From Clostridiales bacterium (lineage in GTDB: Bacteria; Bacillota; Clostridia; Lachnospirales; Lachnospiraceae): DNA of 64,000 nucleotides. The position numbers and the translations under genes are program-made. Positions 54,034 to 62,483 of the stretch are shown one piece after another. Location of the stretch: the NCBI GenBank assembly GCA_018372435.1, contig JAHAJA010000011.1, positions 32,293 to 96,292 of the forward strand, read 5' to 3'. Within the stretch, counting starts at the first letter, position 1. Each line of letters begins with the position of its first letter. The notes under the pieces were generated by a model, which was given only the letters and a program-made list of their open reading frames with translations, did no database searches and was not told where the DNA came from.

Positions 54034-54723
54034 ATGGACAGTAAGAAGATGGACAGAAAGAAGATTAAAGTTGTTTGTATGGGGGATAGTATAACAGAAG
54101 GTTTTGGACTTGGTAATGATCAGAGCGTGTATTATCCAAGTGTGTTGCAGGAGTTACTTGGAGATTCTTACGAGGTATTCAACAAGGGCGTTTCTGGAAG
54201 CTGTGCGACGAATACGACCTTAAGTGATGGAAGAGTTGTAGGGTATCCCTATAAAAGACAACCAAGATATCACGAAGGACTTGCTATTAAAGGTGATATC
54301 TATATTGTTATGCTTGGGACGAATGATGCGCAAGATGGGCGATATGATGTGGAAGAAGGACAAGATCCTTGTAGCATTCTAATTGATTACGAACCACAGT
54401 TTACAAACACACTACAAAGCATTGTTGATGATATTAGGGAAAGTAATGATAAAGCGCAAATCTATATTATAAAACCGGTTCCAATCTTAAACTGTATTTG
54501 GAGAAAGCACCAACAAAGATATCTTGATCGATTGTTTCCTCATTATGAAGAGTTAGTTCAAGCAAATGATAATATGGTTTTACTTTCTGCGTATGATGCG
54601 TTTATGTCATATCAGGAAAAACCATTAGAAATGTTGTATCAATCAGATGGATTGCATCCGAACGCGGAAGGTGCCAAGCTAATAGCCACAATAGTATATA
54701 AGGGATTAAAAGAGAATATGTAA
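54034..54723 (+). CDS. SGNH/GDSL-family hydrolase
   Basis: 229 residues with block I MGDSITEGFG (nucleophile Ser), block II Gly in NKGVSGSCATNT, block III LGTNDAQDG and block V DGLHPNAEG (catalytic Asp-His). No signal peptide, so it probably acts inside the cell on acetylated or acylated oligosaccharides. ATG 54034 after GGAAGG; probably co-transcribed with rnhA, ending at the terminator at 54728. Confidence 0.9.
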   Translation: MDSKKMDRKKIKVVCMGDSITEGFGLGNDQSVYYPSVLQELLGDSYEVFNKGVSGSCATNTTLSDGRVVGYPYKRQPRYHEGLAIKGDIYIVMLGTNDAQDGRYDVEEGQDPCSILIDYEPQFTNTLQSIVDDIRESNDKAQIYIIKPVPILNCIWRKHQQRYLDRLFPHYEELVQANDNMVLLSAYDAFMSYQEKPLEMLYQSDGLHPNAEGAKLIATIVYKGLKENM

Positions 54724-54727
54724 TTAC

Positions 54728-54791
54728 AAGTCTTTGTAGCGGATAATTAATATACGTAAGTATATGATTTCGTTTACAAAGGCTTTTTTTA
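54728..54791 (+). terminator. Rho-independent terminator after the rnhA-SGNH unit
   Basis: AGTCTTTGTA (from 54729) pairs with TACAAAGGCT (54775-54784, one G-T pair), followed by TTTTTTT. The rest of the 302-base gap to 55026 holds AT-rich sequence in which I see nothing firm. Confidence 0.7.
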
Positions 54792-55025
54792 TTTAGCTAA
54801 GTGACATAGAAAACAAGATTCAAGATTCTATAATTCATGAAACAAAGATTGTATAAAAATTACATTACTAGTAATTATTGTAACGAAAGCAGCATATACT
54901 TGTATTATGCGTGCTAAGATGGAAGGTAAGAAATTCACTAATTAGTAATGCATAACATTGTCAACACATGGAGATATATGAGGAATACATGTTAGGAAAT
55001 CTCGTATAAACATAGGAGGTCTAGG

Positions 55026-55973
55026 GTGAAACAAATACTGACGAAACAAAAAGTAGGAGATATGTTGTTATTATATCTGTATGATACGAATAACGATAGA
55101 ATTGGCTTAAGTATGGTACCAGAGAGTTTAGAAGATAAGATTACATTAGATGGAGATTGGAATATAGAATCTTTGATCCATTTAAAACTTGTTGGAGATC
55201 CCTATACTGGGGGCTTTTCTAGTAGGGAATCCATGCGTTATAGTGAACCTTTCAAAGAGTTAACGTTTTGTGAGCAATACGTAGAATACAGTATGGGTGC
55301 TAAGACAATAGTAACAGTTTTAGAGAGTAAGAAATTACTTGCTTCTCATAAGGTTAGGTATCAAGATGATGCCAAGACGGTAACGGTAAGCACAGAGATC
55401 AAGAATCGTTTTATAAATCCGATTACGCTTGAGATGGTTTCAAGCTTTTCAATCTGTGGGTGGCCAATGATTGGAACAGGAATTCGCTCTGACGATATGA
55501 AATTATATCGTATGAGGAGGAAGCAAAGTGCAAAGGGTAAACTAAAAAAAGAAATAATCATAGATGCACAGGTAGAGCCATCACGGAGTCAATACGGTGT
55601 TCAAAGTATTCGCTTCGGACAAGTAGGAGCTTCGCAAGATAAAGAGTATTTCAAAGGAGGAGTAGTAGAGGAACAAAAGTATGGAGTTTGCTTTGGAGCT
55701 ATGGTTAATTATGATGGAGCTTATCAAACCGATGTGTATAGTTACGACAATCGTCGTGCTGTTGTAGGAGTATTAGGGGGGAGTAATAAAACCAACTGGA
55801 CTAAAACGTTACGAAATGGAGAGAGCTTTGGCACGCCAGAAACAAGTATTAGTGTTGTGGCCGGCGAGGTTGAGATGATTTGCGCTCGCCTTGCTAAAGA
55901 AATCCAACCGTCTAAAAAGGAATCGGTATTTGCAGATGAGACAAAACTAATTCTTATCAATGAGATAGGATAG
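55026..55973 (+). pseudogene. GH36 alpha-galactosidase, N-terminal domain only
   Basis: GTG 55026 with AGGAGG 5 bases upstream opens a 315-residue ORF that matches the N-terminal beta-supersandwich domain of GH36 enzymes: SLIHLKLVGDPYTGGFSSRE, LEMVSSFSICG, YRMRRKQSAKGKL, SIRFGQVGASQDKEYF and NWTKTLRNGESFGTPE. The frame stops at ILINEIG, where intact relatives read NEWCTTWG and enter the catalytic barrel. The catalytic domain is absent. A C-terminal GH36 fragment starts 66 bases further on. The reading frame kept here is clean, so a stable non-catalytic protein cannot be excluded. Confidence 0.75.
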
Positions 55974-55990
55974 AGAACTGGGATAACGAC

Positions 55991-56012
55991 AAGGGGCTGA
56001 TTCAGCCCCTTT
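55991..56012 (+). other. Near-perfect palindrome at the GH36 deletion junction
   Basis: AAGGGGCTGA-T-TCAGCCCCTT lies between the two GH36 fragments. Its T tail is short, so it is a weak terminator at best. Inverted repeats can promote deletions, so it may mark the break point. Confidence 0.6.
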
Positions 56013-56038
56013 AGACAGATTAGGAACAATAGGAGCGA

Positions 56039-56371
56039 GTGACTGAAGGTATGGAATTTTATGAAGACATAAAACAAATTTTACGTCATGATGAAAGCAA
56101 ACAATCCGCAACTAAGATACAATCTTATAATCACCCACAAGGTTGGCAGGCGGTAGTAAGAGAGGATAGAGAAGAACAGCAAGTACTGATTGTGGTACAT
56201 CGTTTTGGAGAGGAAGAAGAACCAATATCAATACCGCTACCTAATTATAAAAGATGGACTGTGCAAGGGGATTATTCAACAAAAGGCAAGTCGTATTATA
56301 TAACAGATCAGAATACACTTGAGATTCAAGGATTATCGAAATCGGATGCAGCAGGTATATGGCTTAATTAA
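56039..56371 (+). pseudogene. GH36 alpha-galactosidase, C-terminal fragment
   Basis: About 106-110 residues (GTG 56039 or ATG 56051). It begins FYEDIKQILRHDESK and contains NHPQGWQAVVRED, IVVHRFGEEEEP and a final DAAGIWLN, which correspond to the end of the GH36 barrel and its C-terminal beta domain. It is in a different frame from the N-terminal fragment. The roughly 300-350 residues between them, including both catalytic aspartates, are missing. A GGAGCGAG precedes the GTG, so some translation is possible. Confidence 0.7.
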
Positions 56372-56398
56372 AGCGTGTCATCCAGACGAGATTACATT

Positions 56399-57274
56399 CT
56401 AATTGTCATATGAGCTATCTTTGAATGGAGGATTGCTAAGGGAATGGAAACGATATTCTGAAGGTGACAGCCCAGTTACCTTTTTGAACGCATGAGTAAA
56501 ATTGTGACTATCGCTGTATCCAAGACTATATGCAATCTGTGCAATCGTTTTATTAGTTGTAGTGAGTTCGGCTTTTGCATGTTCCATCATCTCTTTAATA
56601 AGATACTGTTTTAAGGAGATGCCTGACATTTGTTTGAAGAAGGTTGAGATGTATTTTTCGTGATATCCAAAGTAAGCGGCCAAGTCAGATACACGAATAA
56701 CACCGAACTTATTCCAGGTAATGTAATCAAGAATATCTTGATACAATTGTTCTTTACCAGAGGATTTATTATCTATAATATGCGTCTGTTGATTGTATAA
56801 TTCTAAGAGAACACCAAGGGCTAAGGTATTAGACGTGTATCCGTGATGATATCTACGATCGGTTTCTTGAAGTTGACTTAATAATATAGTAATACGTTCC
56901 ATATTAGGAACAACTCCATGGTTTGGAAGGACTATGGAGTTGTTTTTTTGTGATTGCAGATCCATAAGGACACTAGATATAGGAGCAGTAAAATGTAACC
57001 AATAAAAGGAAGCATACGAAGGTTTAAAGCCATATTGCTTCTTAGTCGGGTGCATAATAAGATATTCTCCACGAGAGATAGTGTAATGCCTATTCTCGTC
57101 AGCGATGTGTAACGTACCGTCAATCATAAAGAATACTTCATATTCCTGTAATGCCCGGCTCATATGTGTCCATTCGGCTGAAGTAGCGGTAAAGATTCCG
57201 GTCCAAATGTAATTAAACTCTTCTGTATTCATTAGTTGCGTTAGAAGTAAACTCCAATTCTTATTGTATAACAT
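56399..57274 (-). CDS. AraC family regulator, probably of the GH127 gene
   Basis: 291 residues with an N-terminal AraC-binding cupin (FFMIDGTLHIADENRHYTIS, GEYLIMHPTKKQYGF) and a C-terminal double helix-turn-helix (IRVSDLAAYFGYHEKYISTF; KTIAQIAYSLGYSDSHNFTH; GLSPSEYRFH). Start ATG after AAAGGTGTG on the - strand. It is divergent from the GH127 gene across a region with a perfect 15-bp inverted repeat and convergent with the GH36 remnants. Confidence 0.88.
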   Translation of the reverse strand: MLYNKNWSLLLTQLMNTEEFNYIWTGIFTATSAEWTHMSRALQEYEVFFMIDGTLHIADENRHYTISRGEYLIMHPTKKQYGFKPSYASFYWLHFTAPISSVLMDLQSQKNNSIVLPNHGVVPNMERITILLSQLQETDRRYHHGYTSNTLALGVLLELYNQQTHIIDNKSSGKEQLYQDILDYITWNKFGVIRVSDLAAYFGYHEKYISTFFKQMSGISLKQYLIKEMMEHAKAELTTTNKTIAQIAYSLGYSDSHNFTHAFKKVTGLSPSEYRFHSLSNPPFKDSSYDN

Positions 57275-57340
57275 CTTACAAAATCACACCTTTCATAACC
57301 TAATAGTATTTACTTAATACATGGATTAATCGTAAAATAT

Positions 57341-57399
57341 ACACAAACTTCGCACTTAAAGATTTCTTGGAGTAGCTAACTGATGTGCGAAGTTTGTGT
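57341..57399. promoter_or_regulatory. 15-bp perfect inverted repeat in the AraC/GH127 divergent region
   Basis: ACACAAACTTCGCAC (57341-57355) and GTGCGAAGTTTGTGT (57385-57399) are exact reverse complements with 29 bases between. Neither side has a T tract and the site is upstream of both genes, so it is unlikely to be a terminator. A two-site operator for the AraC protein is plausible; the centre-to-centre distance is about 44 bases, four helical turns. Confidence 0.6.
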
Positions 57400-57552
57400 T
57401 AACAACATATATAATGAATATGAATTAAGTATATCTAGATTACTTTGTATACACAAGTATAATCTTAGAGATATTGAAAAATCACACCATATCACGATTG
57501 GATGAATGGTGTAGATTTACTTAAGTGAGAATCATGATAGGAGGAAATAGCA

Positions 57553-59574
57553 ATGAATCAGAAAGAGTATAGTAAACCACTTAGTTTGAGAAGGATTGAT
57601 GTAACAGATACCTTTTGGAAGAAGGAGATGGAATTAATACGTAAAGAAGTTATCCCTTATCAATGGGAGGCTTTGAATGACCGTGTAGAGGGTGCTGCGC
57701 CTAGTTATTGTATGCGTAATTTTAAGATTGCAAGCAAGCTTACAAAGGAAAGAAGTTTACATAAAGATCTACCAAAGTTAATTGATATCAATTTGAGTGG
57801 GTTTGAATTTCTACCGGAGGAAGAAAACAAATTGGATAATCGTTTTTACGGGTATGTATTCCAAGATAGTGATTTTTCAAAGTGGATTGAAGCTGTTGCA
57901 TATTCACTAACGCAACACCCAGATGAACAATTAGAAAAGATTGCAGATGAAGCAATTGATCTTGTATGTGAGGCGCAACAGCCAAATGGATATCTTGATA
58001 CCTTCTACATAATCAATGATATGAATAAAGTGTTCACCAATTTAAGAGATCATCATGAATTATATTGCTTTGGACATCTTACAGAAGGTGCGGTAGCGTA
58101 TTATCAGGCCACAGGTAAAGATAAATTACTAGATGCGGCAAGACGTTATGCAGATTATATAGATTCTGTATTTGGTACCGAGGAAGGAAAATGTAAGGGG
58201 TATCCAGGACATGAAATTGCTGAGATGGCTCTTGTACGTCTATATGATGTAACAGGGGATACGAAGTATCTTAAGTTAAGTGAATACTTCATAAACCAAA
58301 GAGGACAGAAGCCATATTATTTTGATTTGGAATTCAAGGTAGAACCAAAGGATAGGGATGAACTTCGTTATCTATACAATCAGGCACATCTTCCTGTTCG
58401 TGAGCAAAAGGAGGCAGTAGGGCATGCAGTTCGTGCTACGTACCTGTATTCGGGTATGGCTGACTTGGCTAGAGTTACCAAGGATGAGTCGTTGTATGAT
58501 GCTTGTGTTAATCTATGGGATAGTATTGTGGATCGTAAGATGTATATAACAGGTGGGATTGGTGGAACACACATGGGTGAAGCATTTTCGTTTGATTATG
58601 ACTTGCCTAATGATACAGCGTATGCAGAAACCTGTGCATCCATCGGATTAGTATTCTTTGCAAGAAGAATGCTTGAGATGAAAGCAGATTCCAGATTTGC
58701 CGATGTGATGGAGAGAACATTATATAATGGTGTTCTCAGTGGTATGGCCTTAGATGGAAAGAGCTTCTTTTATGTAAATCCATTAGAAGTAAATCCGCTT
58801 GCCTGTAAGAAGGATGAAAGAAAGCAACACGTAAAAGCCAGTAGACAAAAATGGTTTGGTTGTGCGTGCTGTCCACCGAATATTGCTAGATTATTAAGTT
58901 CCATTGGTTCGTATGCGTATACGGAATCAGAGAATACCCTTTATGTCCATCTTTATATGGGTGCTAACATTCAAAAGCCAGTTGGAGATCATTCATTGAA
59001 TGTTAAAATAGAATCTGGATTTCCTTGGAATGGAAATGTAACTCTGGAAATAGAGGCTAGTACACCAATAGAAAGTACAATTGCCCTTCGTATACCAGAT
59101 TGGTGTGATACCTATACAATTAGTAAGTTACAAGACGATGAAAGAACTATAAAAGATGGATATCTCTATATCACAAAGACTTGGGAGGGCAAGGAAGAAT
59201 TGCAGCTCGATTTCTTAATGGAATCAAAGATTGTTCATGCGAATCCAAATGTGCGTGAAACTTCAGGCAAAGTGGCAATAGTAAGAGGTCCAATCGTATA
59301 TTGTTTAGAGGGAATTGATAATGGTGAAGACCTGCATCTTATTCAGATTGAGGAAAAGAATTGTATTATAGAAGAGATTCCTGGAAAAATAGAAGAGGAA
59401 TCCATTATCAAACTTACCGTGTCAGGAGAAAAAGCAGTCGTTAATGAGGAAGATGTGGCATTGTATCGTACAAAGCCATTGGAATATAAGAAAGAAGTAT
59501 TTACTTTAATACCATATTATACTTGGGCAAACCGTGGTGAATCGGAGATGTCAGTATGGATTCGACAAAAATAA
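57553..59574 (+). CDS. Beta-L-arabinofuranosidase, GH127 (DUF1680)
   Basis: 673 residues with GH127 signatures GHLTEGAVAYYQATG, YPGHEIAEMALVRLYDVTGD, GHAVRATYLYSGMADLAR, MYITGGIGGTHMGEAF, YAETCASIGLVFFARRML (E359) and FGCACCPPNIARLLSSIG (C437, C439, C440). The cysteines and E359 fit the zinc-thiolate active site known in the characterised Bifidobacterium enzyme. It removes beta-L-arabinofuranose from plant glycoprotein or related oligosaccharides. No signal peptide, so it acts on imported substrate. Start ATG behind AGGAGG; regulated probably by the divergent AraC protein. Confidence 0.92.
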   Translation: MNQKEYSKPLSLRRIDVTDTFWKKEMELIRKEVIPYQWEALNDRVEGAAPSYCMRNFKIASKLTKERSLHKDLPKLIDINLSGFEFLPEEENKLDNRFYGYVFQDSDFSKWIEAVAYSLTQHPDEQLEKIADEAIDLVCEAQQPNGYLDTFYIINDMNKVFTNLRDHHELYCFGHLTEGAVAYYQATGKDKLLDAARRYADYIDSVFGTEEGKCKGYPGHEIAEMALVRLYDVTGDTKYLKLSEYFINQRGQKPYYFDLEFKVEPKDRDELRYLYNQAHLPVREQKEAVGHAVRATYLYSGMADLARVTKDESLYDACVNLWDSIVDRKMYITGGIGGTHMGEAFSFDYDLPNDTAYAETCASIGLVFFARRMLEMKADSRFADVMERTLYNGVLSGMALDGKSFFYVNPLEVNPLACKKDERKQHVKASRQKWFGCACCPPNIARLLSSIGSYAYTESENTLYVHLYMGANIQKPVGDHSLNVKIESGFPWNGNVTLEIEASTPIESTIALRIPDWCDTYTISKLQDDERTIKDGYLYITKTWEGKEELQLDFLMESKIVHANPNVRETSGKVAIVRGPIVYCLEGIDNGEDLHLIQIEEKNCIIEEIPGKIEEESIIKLTVSGEKAVVNEEDVALYRTKPLEYKKEVFTLIPYYTWANRGESEMSVWIRQK

Positions 59575-59623
59575 TCATGTAGTTATTGAAACTATATAAT
59601 TAAGAAATTGATACTATTATTTA

Positions 59624-59652
59624 TTGACTATAATACTAAAGAAGTGTATACT
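59624..59652 (+). promoter_or_regulatory. Promoter of the nitronate monooxygenase-like gene
   Basis: TTGACT (59624-59629) and TATACT (59647-59652) are separated by exactly 17 bases. The palindrome at 59657 would cover the transcription start. Confidence 0.7.
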
Positions 59653-59656
59653 GTGA

Positions 59657-59677
59657 TTAGTTTGAATGTCAAACTAA
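59657..59677 (+). promoter_or_regulatory. FabT-like (MarR family) operator
   Basis: TTAGTTTGA-ATG-TCAAACTAA is a perfect 9-bp inverted repeat with a 3-base centre. It matches the ATTTGA-N3-TCAAAT type site of FabT, the MarR-family regulator of fatty-acid synthesis genes in Firmicutes. It sits just downstream of the -10 box, a repressor position. No FabT gene is in the window. Confidence 0.6.
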
Positions 59678-59721
59678 TTTTGAAGATGCTATACAAGTAG
59701 AGTATAGGAGGGTATACGTTT

Positions 59722-60777
59722 ATGTTAATGAAGCCACTTATAATAGGACAATTAAAAGCCCGTTTACCAATTATCCAAGGAGGTATGGGAGTTGGAATTA
59801 GTCGTTCCAATCTTGCTGGTGCAGTGGCACTAGAAGGTGGAATTGGTGTTATTTCAACTGCTCAGATTGGATATGATGAGGAAGAATTCAGTAGGAATCC
59901 AATTGAGGCGAACCTTCGCGCAATTAAGAAACATCTGCACCGAGCAAAAGAAATTGCAAAAGGCGGTATTGTAGGTGTTAATATCATGGTAGCAACGAAA
60001 CAATACGCAGAGTATGTAAAGGCAGCTGTTGAGGCGAAAGCAGATGTTATTATTAGCGGGGCTGGTTTGCCTATTAATTTACCAGAGTTAGTAAAAGGCA
60101 GTGTCAGTAAAATTGCACCGATTGTTTCTAGTTTGAAAGCAACATCCATCATACTTAAAATGTGGGATAGAAAATATAACACAACAGCAGATTTTCTTGT
60201 TATTGAAGGTCCCTTAGCAGGTGGACATTTGGGTTTCCATGAAGAAGAGTTGATTGATATTGACATGGAGGCTTATCAGGAAGAGATTAAGAAGATTATT
60301 AGTCTTAAGAAAGAGTATGAAGAAAAGTATAATCAAGAAATCCCTGTTATTGTAGCAGGTGGTATTTTCGATAAAGAGGATGTAAAGCGAGCATTGCTTA
60401 ATGGAGCAGATGGAATTCAAGTGGGCACAAGATTTGTTACGACCAAAGAATGCGATGCATCAGATGCCTATAAACAAGCGTATATTAATTGTAAGAAAGA
60501 AGATATTCGTATTATAAAGAGTCCAGTAGGAATGCCTGGTAGGGCAATATGGAATCCGTTTCTTGAGAAGCTTACGAAGGGTAGGAGTGAGATTAAACAT
60601 TGCTTTGGCTGTTTGGAGCACTGTAATCCTAAGGAGGTACCGTATTGTATAACAAAGGCACTTACTAATGCAGTGGAAGGTAAGTTAGAGGAAGGATTAA
60701 TATTCTGTGGTGACAATGCAGATCGGTTAAAGGAGATTACTACAGTTAAGCAGGTAATGGAAGAATTGACGGTGTAA
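59722..60777 (+). CDS. Nitronate monooxygenase / FabK-like flavoprotein
   Basis: 351 residues with an FMN-binding TIM barrel: RLPIIQGGMGVGISRSNLAG, GVNIMVATKQY, ADVIISGAGLP, GPLAGGHLGFH, VIVAGGIFDKEDV, GADGIQVGTRF. The GGHLGFH His is the proposed catalytic base of nitronate monooxygenases. A C-terminal cysteine cluster (HCFGCLEHC) is characteristic of a clostridial subgroup. The family covers nitronate detoxification and the enoyl-ACP reductase FabK. The FabT-like operator leans toward a lipid-linked role, but sequence alone does not settle it. Start ATG behind AGGAGG. Confidence 0.85.
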   Translation: MLMKPLIIGQLKARLPIIQGGMGVGISRSNLAGAVALEGGIGVISTAQIGYDEEEFSRNPIEANLRAIKKHLHRAKEIAKGGIVGVNIMVATKQYAEYVKAAVEAKADVIISGAGLPINLPELVKGSVSKIAPIVSSLKATSIILKMWDRKYNTTADFLVIEGPLAGGHLGFHEEELIDIDMEAYQEEIKKIISLKKEYEEKYNQEIPVIVAGGIFDKEDVKRALLNGADGIQVGTRFVTTKECDASDAYKQAYINCKKEDIRIIKSPVGMPGRAIWNPFLEKLTKGRSEIKHCFGCLEHCNPKEVPYCITKALTNAVEGKLEEGLIFCGDNADRLKEITTVKQVMEELTV

Positions 60778-60877
60778 TTGACAATACAAGAGTAAAGGTA
60801 ATATCTATTAGGTATGTTTGTAATTTCATATGTAAGTCTATTCAGACGACGCTCTATGGTAACTATGATAGATTTAG

Positions 60878-60907
60878 TTGACGTTTTGAATGGAAACATG
60901 ATACAAT
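60878..60907 (+). promoter_or_regulatory. Candidate promoter of trpB
   Basis: TTGACG (60878-60883) and TACAAT (60902-60907), 18 bases apart. Transcription would begin just before the 18-bp tandem duplication. Confidence 0.5.
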
Positions 60908-60920
60908 TAGTTTAGTGATT

Positions 60921-60956
60921 TAAAACGATGAAGTGCTTTAAAACGATGAAGTGCTT
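60921..60956 (+). repeat. 18-bp tandem duplication in the trpB leader
   Basis: TAAAACGATGAAGTGCTT occurs twice, head to tail, without change (60921-60938 and 60939-60956). It lies in the presumed 5' leader of trpB. I see no T-box or Trp-rich leader peptide around it. Confidence 0.85.
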
Positions 60957-61039
60957 TCTTTAATACTAAATGTATCAGTATATTGACCTGTACAAAGGTT
61001 GAAGATTTGGGCGATAGAAGCGCAGAAAAGAGGAGAAAT

Positions 61040-62254
61040 ATGGATTATAGAACATACCTAAGAAACTACCCTGATAAAGAAGGAAGATTTGGACCTTATG
61101 GTGGAGCTTATCTATCAGATGAATTGACACCAGCATTCGAAGAGATTAATGATGCGTATCAAACTATTTGTCATTCTTCGCAGTTCATCAGTGAATTAAG
61201 AAGAATTCGTAAGGAATTCCAAGGAAGACCAACACCGGTATATCATTGTGAAAGATTATCTAGAAAGTATGGTAATTGTCAAATCTATCTTAAGAGAGAA
61301 GATTTAAATCATACAGGTGCGCATAAATTAAATCATTGTATGGGTGAAGGGTTACTTGCCAAATACATGGGTAAGAAACGATTGATAGCAGAGACTGGAG
61401 CAGGGCAACATGGTGTTGCACTTGCAACGGCAGCAGCGTTCTTTGGACTAGAATGTGAGATACATATGGGCGAAGTGGATATTGCAAAGCAAGCACCAAA
61501 CGTAACTAGAATGAAGATTCTTGGTGCGAAGGTTGTTCCAGTTTCATCTGGACTTAAGACATTGAAAGAAGCGGTAGATTCTGCATTTGAATCATATGCT
61601 AAAAACTATAAAGATTCTATCTACTGTATTGGTTCTGCACTTGGACCACATCCATTCCCATTAATGGTACGTGATTTCCAATCAGTTATTGGATATGAAG
61701 CAAAGGATCAGTTCAAAGAGATGACAGGATTATTACCAGATGTTGTTACGGCTTGTGTCGGCGGAGGCAGTAATTCAGCAGGTATGTTTATTCCATTCTT
61801 AGAGGAACCAGTGGATATAGTTGGTGTAGAGCCACTTGGTAGAGGCACTAAGCTAGGGGATCATGCAGCTTCTATGACATATGGCGAGAAAGGTGTCATG
61901 CATGGATTTGAAAGTATTATGCTAAAAGACGATAAGGGAGAACCAGCTCCAGTGTATTCCATTGCCAGTGGCCTTGATTATCCATCTGTTGGACCAGAGC
62001 ATGCATTCTTACATGACCTTGGTAGAATTGAATATACAACTGCAACAGATGAAGAAGCTATGTCAGCATTCTTTCAATTATCACGATTAGAAGGTATCAT
62101 TCCGGCAATTGAAAGTTCACATGCTGTAGCATATGCAATTCGCAAGGCACAAGAGATGAGGCAAGGTTCCATACTTGTTTGTCTAAGTGGTCGTGGTGAC
62201 AAGGATATTGATTATGTAGTTGAACATTATGGACTTGGAGAACAGTTTTTATAG
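61040..62254 (+). CDS. trpB: Tryptophan synthase beta chain, orphan
   Basis: ATG 61040 behind GAGGAGA gives 404 residues; the frame from 60983 lacks a ribosome site. Features: GRFGPYGGAYLSDELTPAFE, PLP lysine K96 in NHTGAHKLNHC, catalytic Glu in AETGAGQHGVA, phosphate loop CVGGGSNSAG and the C-terminal Ser in LSGRGDKD. Canonical TrpB reads HKxNN where this has HKLNH. No trpA or other trp gene is adjacent, so it may salvage indole or work with a distant trpA. It condenses indole and serine to tryptophan. Confidence 0.9.
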   Translation: MDYRTYLRNYPDKEGRFGPYGGAYLSDELTPAFEEINDAYQTICHSSQFISELRRIRKEFQGRPTPVYHCERLSRKYGNCQIYLKREDLNHTGAHKLNHCMGEGLLAKYMGKKRLIAETGAGQHGVALATAAAFFGLECEIHMGEVDIAKQAPNVTRMKILGAKVVPVSSGLKTLKEAVDSAFESYAKNYKDSIYCIGSALGPHPFPLMVRDFQSVIGYEAKDQFKEMTGLLPDVVTACVGGGSNSAGMFIPFLEEPVDIVGVEPLGRGTKLGDHAASMTYGEKGVMHGFESIMLKDDKGEPAPVYSIASGLDYPSVGPEHAFLHDLGRIEYTTATDEEAMSAFFQLSRLEGIIPAIESSHAVAYAIRKAQEMRQGSILVCLSGRGDKDIDYVVEHYGLGEQFL

Positions 62255-62290
62255 AATAATTTTGGTATAATAATAAATATATAGAGGGAG

Positions 62291-62319
62291 GGGATTTCGC
62301 AAAAGTGAAGTCCCTTTTT
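62291..62319 (+). terminator. Rho-independent terminator after trpB
   Basis: GGGATTTC pairs with GAAGTCCC (one G-T pair) around an 8-base loop, followed by TTTTT. Confidence 0.75.
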
Positions 62320-62403
62320 AGTTTTTATTCTGATTGAATTTGTTATACAATTGTGGTAACTTCACATCGAAATAGCCATGGAAAAATGGGGTAAATTATT
62401 AGA

Positions 62404-62465
62404 TTGACAATATTAACAAACTATAGTAGATTAAAGATATAACAATTAGTTTTGTCACTAAACTA
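62404..62465 (+). promoter_or_regulatory. xylA promoter and candidate sugar-repressor operator
   Basis: A consensus TTGACA (62404-62409) is followed after 17 bases by TAGATT (62427-62432). Downstream lies an inverted repeat TAGTTT-N7-AAACTA (62447-62465), similar in half-site to Firmicute XylR operators (TTAGTTTGTT). Its position overlaps the early transcribed region just before the ribosome site, as expected for repression. XylR binding is inferred. Confidence 0.5.
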
Positions 62466-62483
62466 TATAAGGAGGAAATAAGT

